Below, piece by piece: positions 26,701-32,031 of a stretch of 40,160 bases of DNA. Every line of letters starts with the position of its first letter. Position 1 is the first letter of the stretch. Origin of the DNA: Pseudomonadota bacterium. GTDB taxonomy: Bacteria > Myxococcota > UBA9042 > PHBI01. A program made the position numbers and the translations under genes. The notes below the pieces were generated by a model. The model made no database searches and was not told the DNA's origin. It was given only the letters and a program-made list of their open reading frames with translations. The stretch is from the NCBI GenBank assembly GCA_005772945.1, contig SXIE01000406.1, positions 1 to 40,160 of the forward strand. Reading direction: 5' to 3'.

Positions 26701-29195
26701 CCGGCGACGGCAGTGTCAACGTCCTCAAGGACAAGAAACTCGCGGCAATTACGACTTCCAACGGGCCCGAGGAGCTCTGGCTCGCAAAGGGAACGGGGGC
26801 CAGCGGTGCCGTGACCGCGAACGTCTTGACGCGCTTGGGTGGCAATATCCAGGTCAAGCTCAAGGACAATGAGAGCTTCTACCTGACGTGCGCGCTCGAG
26901 GGCAGTTTCGATGCGACCGGCGGGACCGGCTTCACGGGCTCCGGCGGCGTCACCGTCACACGCGACAAGAAGCTGGCGCAGATCGGCAACTATGCCTTCT
27001 GGATCGCCAAGGGCGCGGGCTGCACGGCTCACCTGGCCCAGAACAAGCTGACCAAGGTCGACGGCACGGTGCCCTTCAAGGTCTTCGACGACCAGGCCGA
27101 TCCGCTCCTGACCGGCAGTGCCGGTGGCGTCTACCTAGCCGAGACACAGAAGTTCTCGGGGCGAGGTGAGGTCTACCTAGGCAGAGATGTCGAATACAAC
27201 ATAGGCGGCGGCAAGCTCGTCTTCGAAAAGGGCTCCGGCGGCTACGGCGTCGTCACGGACAACGAGCTGAAAGAGCTCGGTGGCACCTTGAAGGTGGTGA
27301 TCCACGACTCCACCGGCCCGATCGTGCGCGTGGCGGCGGATGGCAAGTTCGACGCGGTCAACAAGAAGATTATCTACGTCGACGGTGAAGCATCGCTGCT
27401 CAGGCCGATCGATGTCGGAGGTACCGGCGCCAACGCCATCTTGCGAATCAACACGCTGACCGGCCGCGCACGTGTCGAGAACAATGAGTTGAAAGAGCTA
27501 TCGGGCGCACTCGACTTCACGATGCCCAAGCTCAACAACATGAAGGGCCACTTCGAAGGCGGCTGGCAGAAGGGTGCAGGCACCGACGTCTTCTGGGGCT
27601 CGGGTGACATTCAGTTCGAGCTGTTCAACGACCCGGCCAAGGGTCGTAAGCTGTCGGGCGCGGTCCACGGCGAGTACAACAAAGATGGCACATTCCGAAT
27701 CAACGGCGAGGTCGACTACAAGCTCAATCCGATGATCGGAGGCAAGCTGACGGTCGATGTGGATCAGACACTCGATCCAAAGCTCGGCGGTACTCTGGAG
27801 GTGTCGAACGTGGTCCTCATGCAGGGCCGCGACCTCTTCAAGTTTTCGAAGGACTTCAGCCTCCTGAATCAGACCATCATGGTCGGACCGGTGCCGTTGA
27901 CGCTCAACGGAGGCGTCGGGGTAGGCTTCGGCGTATCCATGTTGCCGCTGACGTTCTCAGCGAGCATAGGTGTATCCAACTTCAGGCCTATGGCGGCCAA
28001 CATCCAGGTACCGGACTTCGAGGCGCGGGCCTCGATGACGACCGGTATTCGGCTGGCGGCGTCGTTGAAGCCGTACTTCGGCGTCGGTCTCGGTCTGGGA
28101 GGTGTGGCGGAAGCGGGCGTGGCGCTGCAGGGTGAGGTGTCGCTCGGGGTCGACGCCAACATCACGCCGTACGCGCTCTTGCGCGGTGTCGGCGGTGTCT
28201 ACAGCGGCGAGCTCGGCATCGGCCTCAATATCGTCGGAAGTGGCGCGTTGGCAATGACGCCGCAATTGTACGCGGTGCTGGCGCAGAAGCGCTTCACGTA
28301 CGACATCACCGAGATTCGGCACGAGCTGGGGCCACTCTTCAGCTACGACTACAACTACAAGATGCCGTTCGGAGACCAGCCGGCGGCTCCGCAACAGGGC
28401 GGCGCGGAAGCAGGCCCACCAGTGGCGGCGGCCGCCGCGACTGCGCGCGGCGAGGAGCGCAAGACACCGGCCCCGCCGGACCCCGCGACCAGCGGCGCTC
28501 CGACCCGACCCGCCGCAACCCCCGGAGGACCGGACGCGACCGCAACGGCCAACGATTCGGCTGAGTCCAGCGAGCGCGAAGGGCCGATGGGCGAGCTGAT
28601 GACCAAGATGGACCAGGTCAAGGACTGGGGCGAGAAGATCGGCCGCATCGGCGCGGTCGGCGGGTTCTTGATCAACCTCTTGACCTTCATGATCACGATT
28701 CCGCAGCCCTTCGGGCTCATCGCGGCGGGCGCGTACTTCGCGTACAAGGTGATCTCCGGCGAGATTACGTTCGAGCTGATAGGTCAAGCGTTCCAAGATC
28801 TCATGGCGATCATCGCGCTCATCGGAGCGAATCTCGCGAGCATCCTGCCGGATTGGCTCGTCAATCTCTGGAACTACCTCAACGGCAAGACGTGGGACGA
28901 GATCCTCAACGACATGATCATGAAGATGGCGGGCTTCCTCGGGGACATGTTCCCGAGCGCACGCCGCGTCATCGATGCACTCGCCGGCGTTGCTGCTACG
29001 GTCATCTCGACCATCGCGAGGGTTATCCGTGCGATTGTCGACGGCTCGTTCGGGTTGGATACCTTCCTCGACATCTGCCGCTCGGTCGGTGGCGCGGTTC
29101 TGACGGCGGTCATCGCGCTGGTCGGCGATGCGGTGGTCGAGGCCGTCGGCGACGCGGTGAACGCGGTCGGCGACTTCATCGGCAGCCTCTGGTGA
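17757..29195 (+). CDS. giant multidomain DUF4157 / OmpA-like / beta-repeat protein
   Basis: This is a 3812-residue protein of about 400 kDa with no signal peptide. In order: a charged helical N-terminus (1-120); a first metallopeptidase-like domain with HEVVH at 246-250 and EAEAEAD at 269-275; an OmpA-like domain (about 335-452) that keeps LSQRR and NRRTEF but has GFTS where OmpA has GHTD; a low-complexity Ser/Ala/Thr/Gly linker (about 480-640); a DUF4157 domain with HELTH at 738-742 and LEAEAD at 767-772; beta-rich sequence passing into about 25-30 repeats of roughly 76 residues (to about 3290); a Gly-rich beta region (3295-3540); a Pro/Ala linker (3542-3602); and a hydrophobic helical end (about 3628-3812). 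DUF4157 is known in effectors of contractile injection systems. The start is a GTG two bases after the small ORF, with only a weak GAGG. A cytoplasmically loaded toxin or surface machine is inferred, not shown. Confidence 0.93.
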   Translation: MVARKNENEDSSSLQPGRTADAKRRRRELALERQREVERDFLFEQLDELAGDFGNNPEQIGRYLADLEAAGLLAPADKGLIFRRLWETMGPAFADRAFGMVDRALASTDTLNAEIQTDAFASFDGDVAVFTDADEFARIQDAARVLDGLARALGLHVELPQAQLKRRPDHIDDPDVERAAKTDEILHTLAPQLGIDAARYDIQVDDEAHQKTGDQGLYGLMTDGTVFLDPDIYDPETTEGRGLLAHEVVHLAQLENRLRGANDLPNLYEAEAEADTLSAMFAQGSQIEAPLASLNTYDRAACGEPSTTPTTPQQGRTEVVREPPVYQIVENQIVVPTINYQVNKDKITETTPDAQPIMKQLAATLTTYPEITKIKVEGFTSTTASAAHNLALSQRRCDNARDWLANKEGVAGVGMETKGWGEDEAHLKVKTGDNVENTANRRTEFTIVEVNGQPAPANWRPTKRVLKTPGRTIVRYIDENGKVTREEVIPDQPGQAQSQGTSGGSAATPPAAAQPQPSATSSASGAAAAGGGATSQAAPPATATQGASSASSGTAASSTGCAVGGSSSGTAAGSGSSTTTAPATTETQNTGAAPAGPASGEQRAQNERAENRNPRQPIRFRQTVKLPRGGGKGKKKGPRRFAGPALRSVAQPKAGPGGITSTEVADTTRSSGGEPIPGTVRERFEQAFGQDFGDVRIHRGSAQAVGIGATAFARGTDIHFAPGRFDADSSRGLATLGHELTHIVQQRSGRVAIPQGMGTHVNVERALEAEADLLGSRAAQGQSVQVQGSSAALYSRAARGDADTIQFEGGTSTATGGDAGGASRPTECELRLGGQRIRARMPASPTSPGRVRVDFSSVASIPGLTLGSAEVEFDAAWTITRGTLTASVAVGEYVRADDITLQIERKEDGATPYAEVSASVNGATFTIPDLFTSTIDLRLSSSGVTGTAHINAATPITLGQGIELTSGTLDLTLQEGGTMSASGSLVGNLAGIGEVTVTASAMTGGALSGSVEVRLTQALALPGIEGMTLESGNIRGTYTKGQEWSVEGNLHVNVRNWVAADITAKYTQPLGDGAADMAAHWEIHGILTQLQAYTVGEGTNALTLSNGQLDLYFKTGTFEKIDAKADFDSTNFNGHIEGTFNVPETKLDAVGSIDLKPERLPIGDTGINITAVHATATVEANALTKIQGNTTIVFPYENQDTFKLEGTDVTIRVPDSKVDCTATVTTLRPLTFGDAAGYNGLVRQGAVGTLTVADNQLLGISGGLAYEINHASEKIGEGNVDINFTGPSQQLNATATFHLTAENGFGIPDRTAGPVYLLAGGQFVLTIANNQLGSATVTNVGYEVKQTGDGATGKLGGTVNGSYNFQTSKLNVTGNGSVKSDWTLGDQEGVSLTFKEGGTIDIAVAENTLTRVHGAFPYECNIAPTDAVPQTIKLTGDLTGDYSDETKKFSGSLTGALSEKISIPMGDGGADHLEIQAGATFKATVTESRPEAFTVSATADYYRGTEHFLTGAVETATYNFQTGKFDFSGKLTLQARVEKSTDDNKWTFAIERGTEVGVEVHDNKLEALTGQINFEILKDGEKLFYGSLNDAHLDVKELKFSGNIDVKLAKDLEYPRSADGATAQTPEGSPPVQAVAKKDESGISGRIDNNAFTSITAKLVFGVKLGTEEYGAGELNGTLDMTQFKFSGTGAIHLIKDLKLTGTEQAAGGDPVATWSLAFASGQGLDIKVTDNQLDTAHVALGAALYRNDLKVATATVDGDYKLGDTKGFNGSVTANVIAPLDLTQDSRFHYYFEPGTTFTATMLNNGVQTVDGTFKLLLKEIPEGERDAVRITLTGVYTRGTGFSAGGVIEVLNDLKVGEGTDYKFFVARGSGGQANITGLKVTKLHGDLTLNVYKGTTHFAKGTFNLNYDPSSTAAKIDCSGTVELLTRTDVTPAGASDTTWKFFLCPATGVQFKVTQSELEYVKGQINVAASHKNIEVITGNLNVNYLHGSSPNFSCDGSATVTHEIDLDIHYDDYKLLIEPSTGMTFKVEQNAFKSASGAVKVRIDDTKGELARIELGGDYNHTTKKFNGSGSAKILRKVEVGTSADGAYKFNLLDGGTGAQATVADNKLTEVRGTLRANVEDTVGEFLLAEGTVIYRRTDQGQKISTENAQVRCTRTKEIPITGSEWTISIVQETSASLVVTDNELLEVNGVVKIEITKGDEFAAKVDVNGSWKKADGVNGTGRAELTKDYNVGETAPYKFKALKGGTNAEIEVKNSSLYRVGGNVEFQIDEGTEAFIKGHATITYIVPDSKLVEASGEGTLQIDKKLAEFSGFKLVAAKQSSAHFAAADNALKSLGGHLNLRVDQGESPLATGEVNAEWQVASGLFTGNGEVTLIRDYAVSTAGLNGQGQPESWGLAFSQGSKLALSVTENIFDMAQVDIGASGYHNSQKVATGRLYGSYKVGTPEGFTGGVEFAVIKRVPLLEGSGRFNYHVDIGTSFNGQTQAGGIKSVTGTLNLCATEGSKDAVKVHGEFNYAAGQGVSAGGTIEVVNDILIKEGGQWKVSLATGSGGDATVVASKLTHVGGTIKLKVDKGAAPFAKGDFTASYDIADGTNAQVNGSGRVELTGRTDITGESAGDFRVFLLSGTGVGASLKNGELEWVDGQVKGEINYKGPKLAEFDLSGKYTASGTPNFDADGSLRTVVSTKIREFEGWTLYLGQGASITGSVRAFKLDHLTANIPLELHKPDGTKVVEAVLAGDYNHNDGNFSGTGRASVVKQITVAENVGGYSFYVEPGSTATANVTNNSLKSLGGTLIVTVGDAPGPAGLFLKATGTANYEGGAQAKVGITGTLEVTRAKKLEPMPAGYIVEIRPGSGGTLNVANNELVQIGGTIDVGIQKTAGTDFATIKLAGNYTKATGFTGTGAAELCEDWRVIETRIGADTYSLWCMKGTGANIELQGSGIKHIGGTVKAMIRDGADDFIEVTANADFDYPNSKFTGDGSVNVLKDKKLAAITTSNGPEELWLAKGTGASGAVTANVLTRLGGNIQVKLKDNESFYLTCALEGSFDATGGTGFTGSGGVTVTRDKKLAQIGNYAFWIAKGAGCTAHLAQNKLTKVDGTVPFKVFDDQADPLLTGSAGGVYLAETQKFSGRGEVYLGRDVEYNIGGGKLVFEKGSGGYGVVTDNELKELGGTLKVVIHDSTGPIVRVAADGKFDAVNKKIIYVDGEASLLRPIDVGGTGANAILRINTLTGRARVENNELKELSGALDFTMPKLNNMKGHFEGGWQKGAGTDVFWGSGDIQFELFNDPAKGRKLSGAVHGEYNKDGTFRINGEVDYKLNPMIGGKLTVDVDQTLDPKLGGTLEVSNVVLMQGRDLFKFSKDFSLLNQTIMVGPVPLTLNGGVGVGFGVSMLPLTFSASIGVSNFRPMAANIQVPDFEARASMTTGIRLAASLKPYFGVGLGLGGVAEAGVALQGEVSLGVDANITPYALLRGVGGVYSGELGIGLNIVGSGALAMTPQLYAVLAQKRFTYDITEIRHELGPLFSYDYNYKMPFGDQPAAPQQGGAEAGPPVAAAAATARGEERKTPAPPDPATSGAPTRPAATPGGPDATATANDSAESSEREGPMGELMTKMDQVKDWGEKIGRIGAVGGFLINLLTFMITIPQPFGLIAAGAYFAYKVISGEITFELIGQAFQDLMAIIALIGANLASILPDWLVNLWNYLNGKTWDEILNDMIMKMAGFLGDMFPSARRVIDALAGVAATVISTIARVIRAIVDGSFGLDTFLDICRSVGGAVLTAVIALVGDAVVEAVGDAVNAVGDFIGSLW
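18264..18630 (+). other. first zinc-peptidase-like domain of the giant protein
   Basis: Residues about 170-290. LLAHEVVHLAQLE carries HExxH (246-250), followed about 20 residues later by EAEAEADT (269-276). The spacing and the E-A-E-A-D string are the same as in DUF4157 domains, so this is a diverged second copy rather than an unrelated peptidase. H246, E247, H250 and one of E269/E271/E273 are the expected zinc and catalytic residues, all present. Confidence 0.7.
18759..19112 (+). other. OmpA-like domain of the giant protein
   Basis: Residues about 335-452. INYQVNKDKIT, MKQLAATLTTYPEI, KVEGFT, LALSQRRCDNARDWL, GWGEDE and NRRTEF align in order with OmpA C-terminal domains (F-F-D..S..L; L..YP; GHTD; LS..RA..V..YL; G.GE; NRRVE). 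The Arg of LSxxRA is kept, but the Asp of GHTD that contacts diaminopimelate is Ser/Thr here, so classical peptidoglycan binding is doubtful. Confidence 0.7.
19737..20118 (+). other. DUF4157 domain of the giant protein
   Basis: Residues about 661-787. The family order is complete: PGTVRERFEQAFGQDFGDVRIH, then ATAFARGTDIHFAPGRF, then LGHELTHIVQQRSGR, then LEAEADLLGSRA. H738, E739, H742 and a downstream Glu (E768 or E770) give an intact metallopeptidase site. This is the most confidently recognised domain of the protein. Confidence 0.92.
22896..24947 (+). repeat. nine-unit super-repeat, copy 1
   Basis: 684 residues. Unit-specific quirks, such as TWSLAF, KGFNGSV, FSAGGVIEVLND, GTVELLTRTD, GSSPNF, GGDYNHTTKKF and PDSKLVEASGEG, recur at the same places in copy 2 exactly 2052 bases later for the first units, and six bases less after a small deletion. 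This shows duplication of a whole block of nine units, not just unit-to-unit similarity. Confidence 0.75.
24948..26990 (+). repeat. nine-unit super-repeat, copy 2
   Basis: 681 residues. The counterparts of the copy 1 quirks are SWGLAF, EGFTGGV, VSAGGTIEVVND, GRVELTGRTD, SGTPNF, AGDYNHNDGNF and YPNSKFTGDGS. A partial older copy may precede copy 1: the unit with VKELKFSGNIDVKLAKDLEY near 22540 resembles unit 7. No convincing third copy follows. Confidence 0.72.
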
Positions 29196-29208
29196 ACCCA
29201 GTCCGTTT

Positions 29209-29236
29209 GCGCGGGTCGCAGCGATGCGGCCCGCGC
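29209..29236. terminator. strong hairpin between convergent genes
   Basis: Twelve-pair stem GCGCGGGTCGCA/TGCGGCCCGCGC (one T-G wobble) closed by the GNRA-type loop GCGA. It sits in the 48-base space between the giant gene stop and the end of the glutamine synthetase-like gene. No T-run on either side, so it probably works for both strands as a stabiliser or factor-assisted terminator. Confidence 0.55.
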
Positions 29237-29243
29237 GAATGGT

Positions 29244-30413
29244 CTAGCAAGCGCGGTCGAGGTCCAGATCGAGCGCCGTCACTTGCGCCTGCCAGGCGCG
29301 AGCGTCGGCGTCGGCATGCGCGATGAGCTCGGCGAGGAGCTCCGCGCCGAGGACGTCGCCTAGGAGCGGAAAGCGGAGCGCGAGCGCGCCCTCGGAGGCG
29401 AGGGCGGCGCGCTCGACCTCGACGGTCGCGTCGAGAGCGGCACCGAGCGCGAGCGCGAGGAAGAGGTAAGGGTTGGCGTTGGCGTCGGCGCCGAGCACGC
29501 GGACCGCGGTGCCACCGTCGGCACTCGAGGCCGGCGCGACGGACATGGCGCCCGGCGTCTGACGACCATTGACGGTGGGCCGGGCGACGAGCTCGATGGC
29601 GCCGAGATCGCGTGCGAGGCGCGCCGCGAATGCGCGCTCATGGTCGGTTGGGAGGCGGCGTTCGACGTCGGTGCCGGCGGAGGCCGTCGTGTTGCCCTCG
29701 ACAAGGGCGAGTGAGAGCGCCAGGGAGGCGCGCGCGGCGCCGGCCCATGGCCGCGCCATGAAGGTCGCGTACGCGTCGGCCGACGAGGCCGTGTCGCCGA
29801 GCACGCGGCGGAGCGACACGAGCGCGTCGGCGAGGGACAGGGGGTCGACGGTGCTGAGTTCGTAGGTCCAGAGGCCGGAGTCCGCATCGAGGCCAAAGCC
29901 CGCGACCCCGATGCCCAGGGATTCGGCGCGCAGCGCTGCGTCGCGGGCGAGCGTGCGGGCGCGGGAAGGGCTCAGCGACTGGTACGCCGATCCGGCGGCA
30001 GACGCCTCGACGAAGCGTGTGTCGAGCCCCGCGGACATGTACACGCTGTACCCGAGCGCCTTGGCGCGACCCAATTGTCGCTTCAGGATCGTCCGCGCGC
30101 AGCGGGCGACCGGAGCGCCGTCGGGCGTTTGGAGATCGCAGGCGAGGCGCGCGACGAGCGCGTCGTGCCCAATGCGCGGAAAGGTCGCAAACGTCAGGGG
30201 GTCGGCAACGAGCACCCAGGTCTCGTCCGGCACGGCGGCGATTCTGCGGCTCGCGATCGGCAGGCCGAGCTCGAGGACGGCCTCGAGCTCCTGACGCAAG
30301 ACGGTCAGCACCTGCAGGCGCCCGCGCGTGTCGAGGGCCCACAACTCGATGAGCCCGATATGCCGCTCCTCGGCCTTCTGGACGACATAGGCAGCACCGC
30401 GTGACTCAGGCAC
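29244..30413 (-). CDS. degenerate glutamine synthetase homologue (probably inactive)
   Basis: This 389-residue protein has the glutamine synthetase fold order: a beta-grasp-like N-terminus, then DPLTFATFPR, DLQTPDGAPVARCARTILKRQLGRAKALGY, ATFMARPWAGAA and ADANANPYLFLALALGAAL, each matching a GS block. The catalytic residues are gone. The metal-binding GxExEF is GLDTRF, the HHE region is FGLDAD, MHxHxSL is SLALSL, and the R-x-E-x-R segment before NPY lacks Glu and Arg. Only the Glu of the GQxE block (YEL) seems kept. It is shorter than the usual 440-470. The GTG at 30413 follows GGAGG by five bases and overlaps the regulator stop by eight. The open frame extends to 30923, but that part lies across the regulator. 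A sensory or regulatory pseudoenzyme is likely. Confidence 0.82.
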   Translation of the reverse strand: MPESRGAAYVVQKAEERHIGLIELWALDTRGRLQVLTVLRQELEAVLELGLPIASRRIAAVPDETWVLVADPLTFATFPRIGHDALVARLACDLQTPDGAPVARCARTILKRQLGRAKALGYSVYMSAGLDTRFVEASAAGSAYQSLSPSRARTLARDAALRAESLGIGVAGFGLDADSGLWTYELSTVDPLSLADALVSLRRVLGDTASSADAYATFMARPWAGAARASLALSLALVEGNTTASAGTDVERRLPTDHERAFAARLARDLGAIELVARPTVNGRQTPGAMSVAPASSADGGTAVRVLGADANANPYLFLALALGAALDATVEVERAALASEGALALRFPLLGDVLGAELLAELIAHADADARAWQAQVTALDLDLDRAC

Positions 30414-31101
30414 TGGAACCTCCACTTGCCGCGAGCGCGCGGTCGAGATCGGAAGACCATCGATAGCCGACGTGGCGCACGGTCTCGAGACACGCCGAGA
30501 GCGGATGGCCGAGCTTGGCGCGCACCCGGCGCACGTGGATATCGACGGTGCGCGAGCCGCCGAAATAGTCCCAGCCCCAGACCCGCGCGAGGATCTGCTC
30601 GCGCGAGAAGGCGTGATCCGGATGGGATACGAGGAAGCGTAGGAGCTGGAACTCCTGGTAGGTGAGGTCGAGCGGCGTGCCGTCGAGGCTCGCCTGGAAG
30701 CGCTTGAGCTCGATGCGCAGCGGACCCGCGCGCAGCTCGTCGGTAGGGGTACCGATGTGCTGGCGGCGGAGGGCGCGCCGGAGCCGGGCCGCGAGCTCGT
30801 CGACGTGCGCCGTGCGCAGGACGAAGTCGGTGAGAAGGCGCAGCGCGGCGACCTCGCGCAGCTGGTCGTAGGAGATGATCGCGAAGAGCGGCGGGCTCTC
30901 CAGCCCGGGGGCGGCGCGCGCATTCTCGACGGCGGCGGCCAAATCCGCGCCGTGCGCGAGGTCGAGGATCACGACATCGGGAACGTGCGTGCCGATTTCG
31001 TCGAGAACTGTCGGCGGCACGACGCGCACGCGCCACCCGGCCGCGCGCAGGGAGACGACGAGCGGGCTGGCCACGGCAGCGACGACGACAATGGTGTCCA
31101 A
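30406..31101 (-). CDS. OmpR-family, GlnR-like regulator with degenerate receiver
   Basis: This is a 231-residue DNA-binding protein. The receiver-like domain (1-115) has TIVVVAAVAS where active receivers have the acidic pair, keeps an Asp in DVVILDLAHG, and has Arg where the conserved Lys should be (FVLRTAH). Phosphorylation control is therefore doubtful. The C-terminal winged helix is intact: LDLTYQEFQLLRFLV, FSREQILARVWGWDYFGG and SRTVDIHVRRVRAKLG, ending ETVRHVGYRW. This closely resembles actinobacterial GlnR, also an orphan regulator with an atypical receiver that controls nitrogen genes. The start is TTG at 31101 with no clear ribosome site. It is followed directly by the glutamine synthetase-like gene, so the pair probably functions together, and no sensor kinase gene is near. 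Confidence 0.85.
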   Translation of the reverse strand: MDTIVVVAAVASPLVVSLRAAGWRVRVVPPTVLDEIGTHVPDVVILDLAHGADLAAAVENARAAPGLESPPLFAIISYDQLREVAALRLLTDFVLRTAHVDELAARLRRALRRQHIGTPTDELRAGPLRIELKRFQASLDGTPLDLTYQEFQLLRFLVSHPDHAFSREQILARVWGWDYFGGSRTVDIHVRRVRAKLGHPLSACLETVRHVGYRWSSDLDRALAASGGSSA

Positions 31102-31218
31102 GGGCCGAAATCCACGCGCGCGAGTACGTCTGTTGAAGAAGGCAAGGACTTCCGAGCCGGCTCGGCCTAGCGTGGGTGGCGCCGGGGGGTCAAGCCCGAA
31201 GGCGCGCAGGCGAGGACC

Positions 31219-31800
31219 TCAACGCCCTTTGCCGCTCAGCTTCTTCAGGTTGGCGCGGACGCGGTCGAGGTTCTGTTCGGCGCGCATGCGCGCGCTCCGC
31301 AGGCGCTCGTGCTCCTCGGGCTGCAGGGTCGCGTACCACTGGCCATCGTCGCCCTTGACGAACTGCAGCTCGTCCCCGCCGAAGGTGCGGATGATGGCGC
31401 GCCGGCCGTCCGCGGAGAGGTCCTCGGAGCGGACGCGCGCCCCGAGTTCTTGGAAGGTCCCGAGCCCCTCGGCGTTCGCGCGCACGATGAGCGCGAAGAG
31501 TCCCTTGGCATCCGAGATGTCCGCGCGCTTCCCACCGCCGAGCGCGGCGAGCGCAGCGTCCGCGTCCTGCCGCGGGTAGGCCGAACGAATATCGTGGATG
31601 GCGACCTTCTCGGCCGTGAGCCAGCGCTCGAGCTCCTGCTTCACGGCCGGGTCGAGCAGCGTCCACATGCCGTCGACGTCGCCCGCCTGCCGCACGGCGA
31701 TCCATCGATAATGGACCTGCGCGGGCGCAGACTGGTCGCCGGCGGGCAGGGAACAAGCGAAGAATGTGAGCGACGCGACGGCCACGAGCAGGCGCACCAT
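31219..31800 (-). CDS. putative lipoprotein of unknown function
   Basis: This is a 193-residue protein with a short hydrophobic leader, MVRLLVAVASLTFFAC. The Cys at residue 16 is a possible lipid-attachment site, but FFAC is not a canonical lipobox. The mature part is helical and charged, with a segment VHYRWIAVRQAGDVDGMWTLLD that resembles the start of small NTF2-like or DUF4878-type domains found in lipoproteins, and a basic C-terminal helix. An upstream ATG at 31875 (AGGA seven bases before) would add a basic 25-residue extension and cannot be excluded. A TATAGC element near 31897-31902 in the minus direction could be a -10. The gene lies 117 bases before the regulator gene on the same strand. 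Confidence 0.65.
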   Translation of the reverse strand: MVRLLVAVASLTFFACSLPAGDQSAPAQVHYRWIAVRQAGDVDGMWTLLDPAVKQELERWLTAEKVAIHDIRSAYPRQDADAALAALGGGKRADISDAKGLFALIVRANAEGLGTFQELGARVRSEDLSADGRRAIIRTFGGDELQFVKGDDGQWYATLQPEEHERLRSARMRAEQNLDRVRANLKKLSGKGR

Positions 31801-32031
31801 GGGCCGACCGTAGCCTGGCTTCGCCCGCACCACAAGGCGTCCCCGGACGGGTGGCCCGCGAAAGTGAAATTTCATTGGAAGGTCCTGGGGCCATCGCTAT
31901 AGTCCCGCCTTCGCAGGGGTCCTCAGGCCGCCCGCGGGCTTGGGCCGCTGGGCAGCTGCGAGGTTGCGAAGCCGACGCCATCTCGGCCGTCGCCGGCTCG
32001 AGGCGCGAAGAATCGAAGGTAGGGGTGTGGG

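Larger units (their letters stand above)
21450..27620 (+). repeat. array of about 76-residue beta repeats in the giant protein
   Basis: A diverged unit recurs every 219-242 bases (mean about 228). Consensus: an aromatic residue, a few hydrophobics, G-S/T-G, then V-x-D/N-N-x-L-x-x-V-x-G-x-hydrophobic, a GE-like turn, G-x-Y/F, then F-x-G-x-G-x-hydrophobic. Anchor codons (the D/E/N/Q before N-x-L or its equivalent) fall at 22440, 22698, 22947, 23169, 23400, 23631, 23855, 24084, 24315, 24534, 24756 and 24999, and the series continues to about 27480. The array follows more degenerate units from about 20560. Short alternating hydrophobic/polar stretches predict a long beta structure. Confidence 0.85.

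Noticed and set aside
27000..29000. A third copy of the nine-unit super-repeat
   Set aside because: Units from 26991 to about 27600 keep the basic repeat but not the unit-specific order of copies 1 and 2, and the repeat then gives way to other sequence.
15003..29195. A complete contractile injection system
   Set aside because: Only the ATPase-like and DUF4157-like elements are present; no tube, sheath, spike, baseplate or tape-measure gene is visible, so a full eCIS cannot be claimed.
30414..30923. N-terminal extension of the glutamine synthetase-like frame
   Set aside because: It overlaps the regulator gene in another frame and has Ser/Arg shadow composition; GTG at 30413 with GGAGG is a better start.
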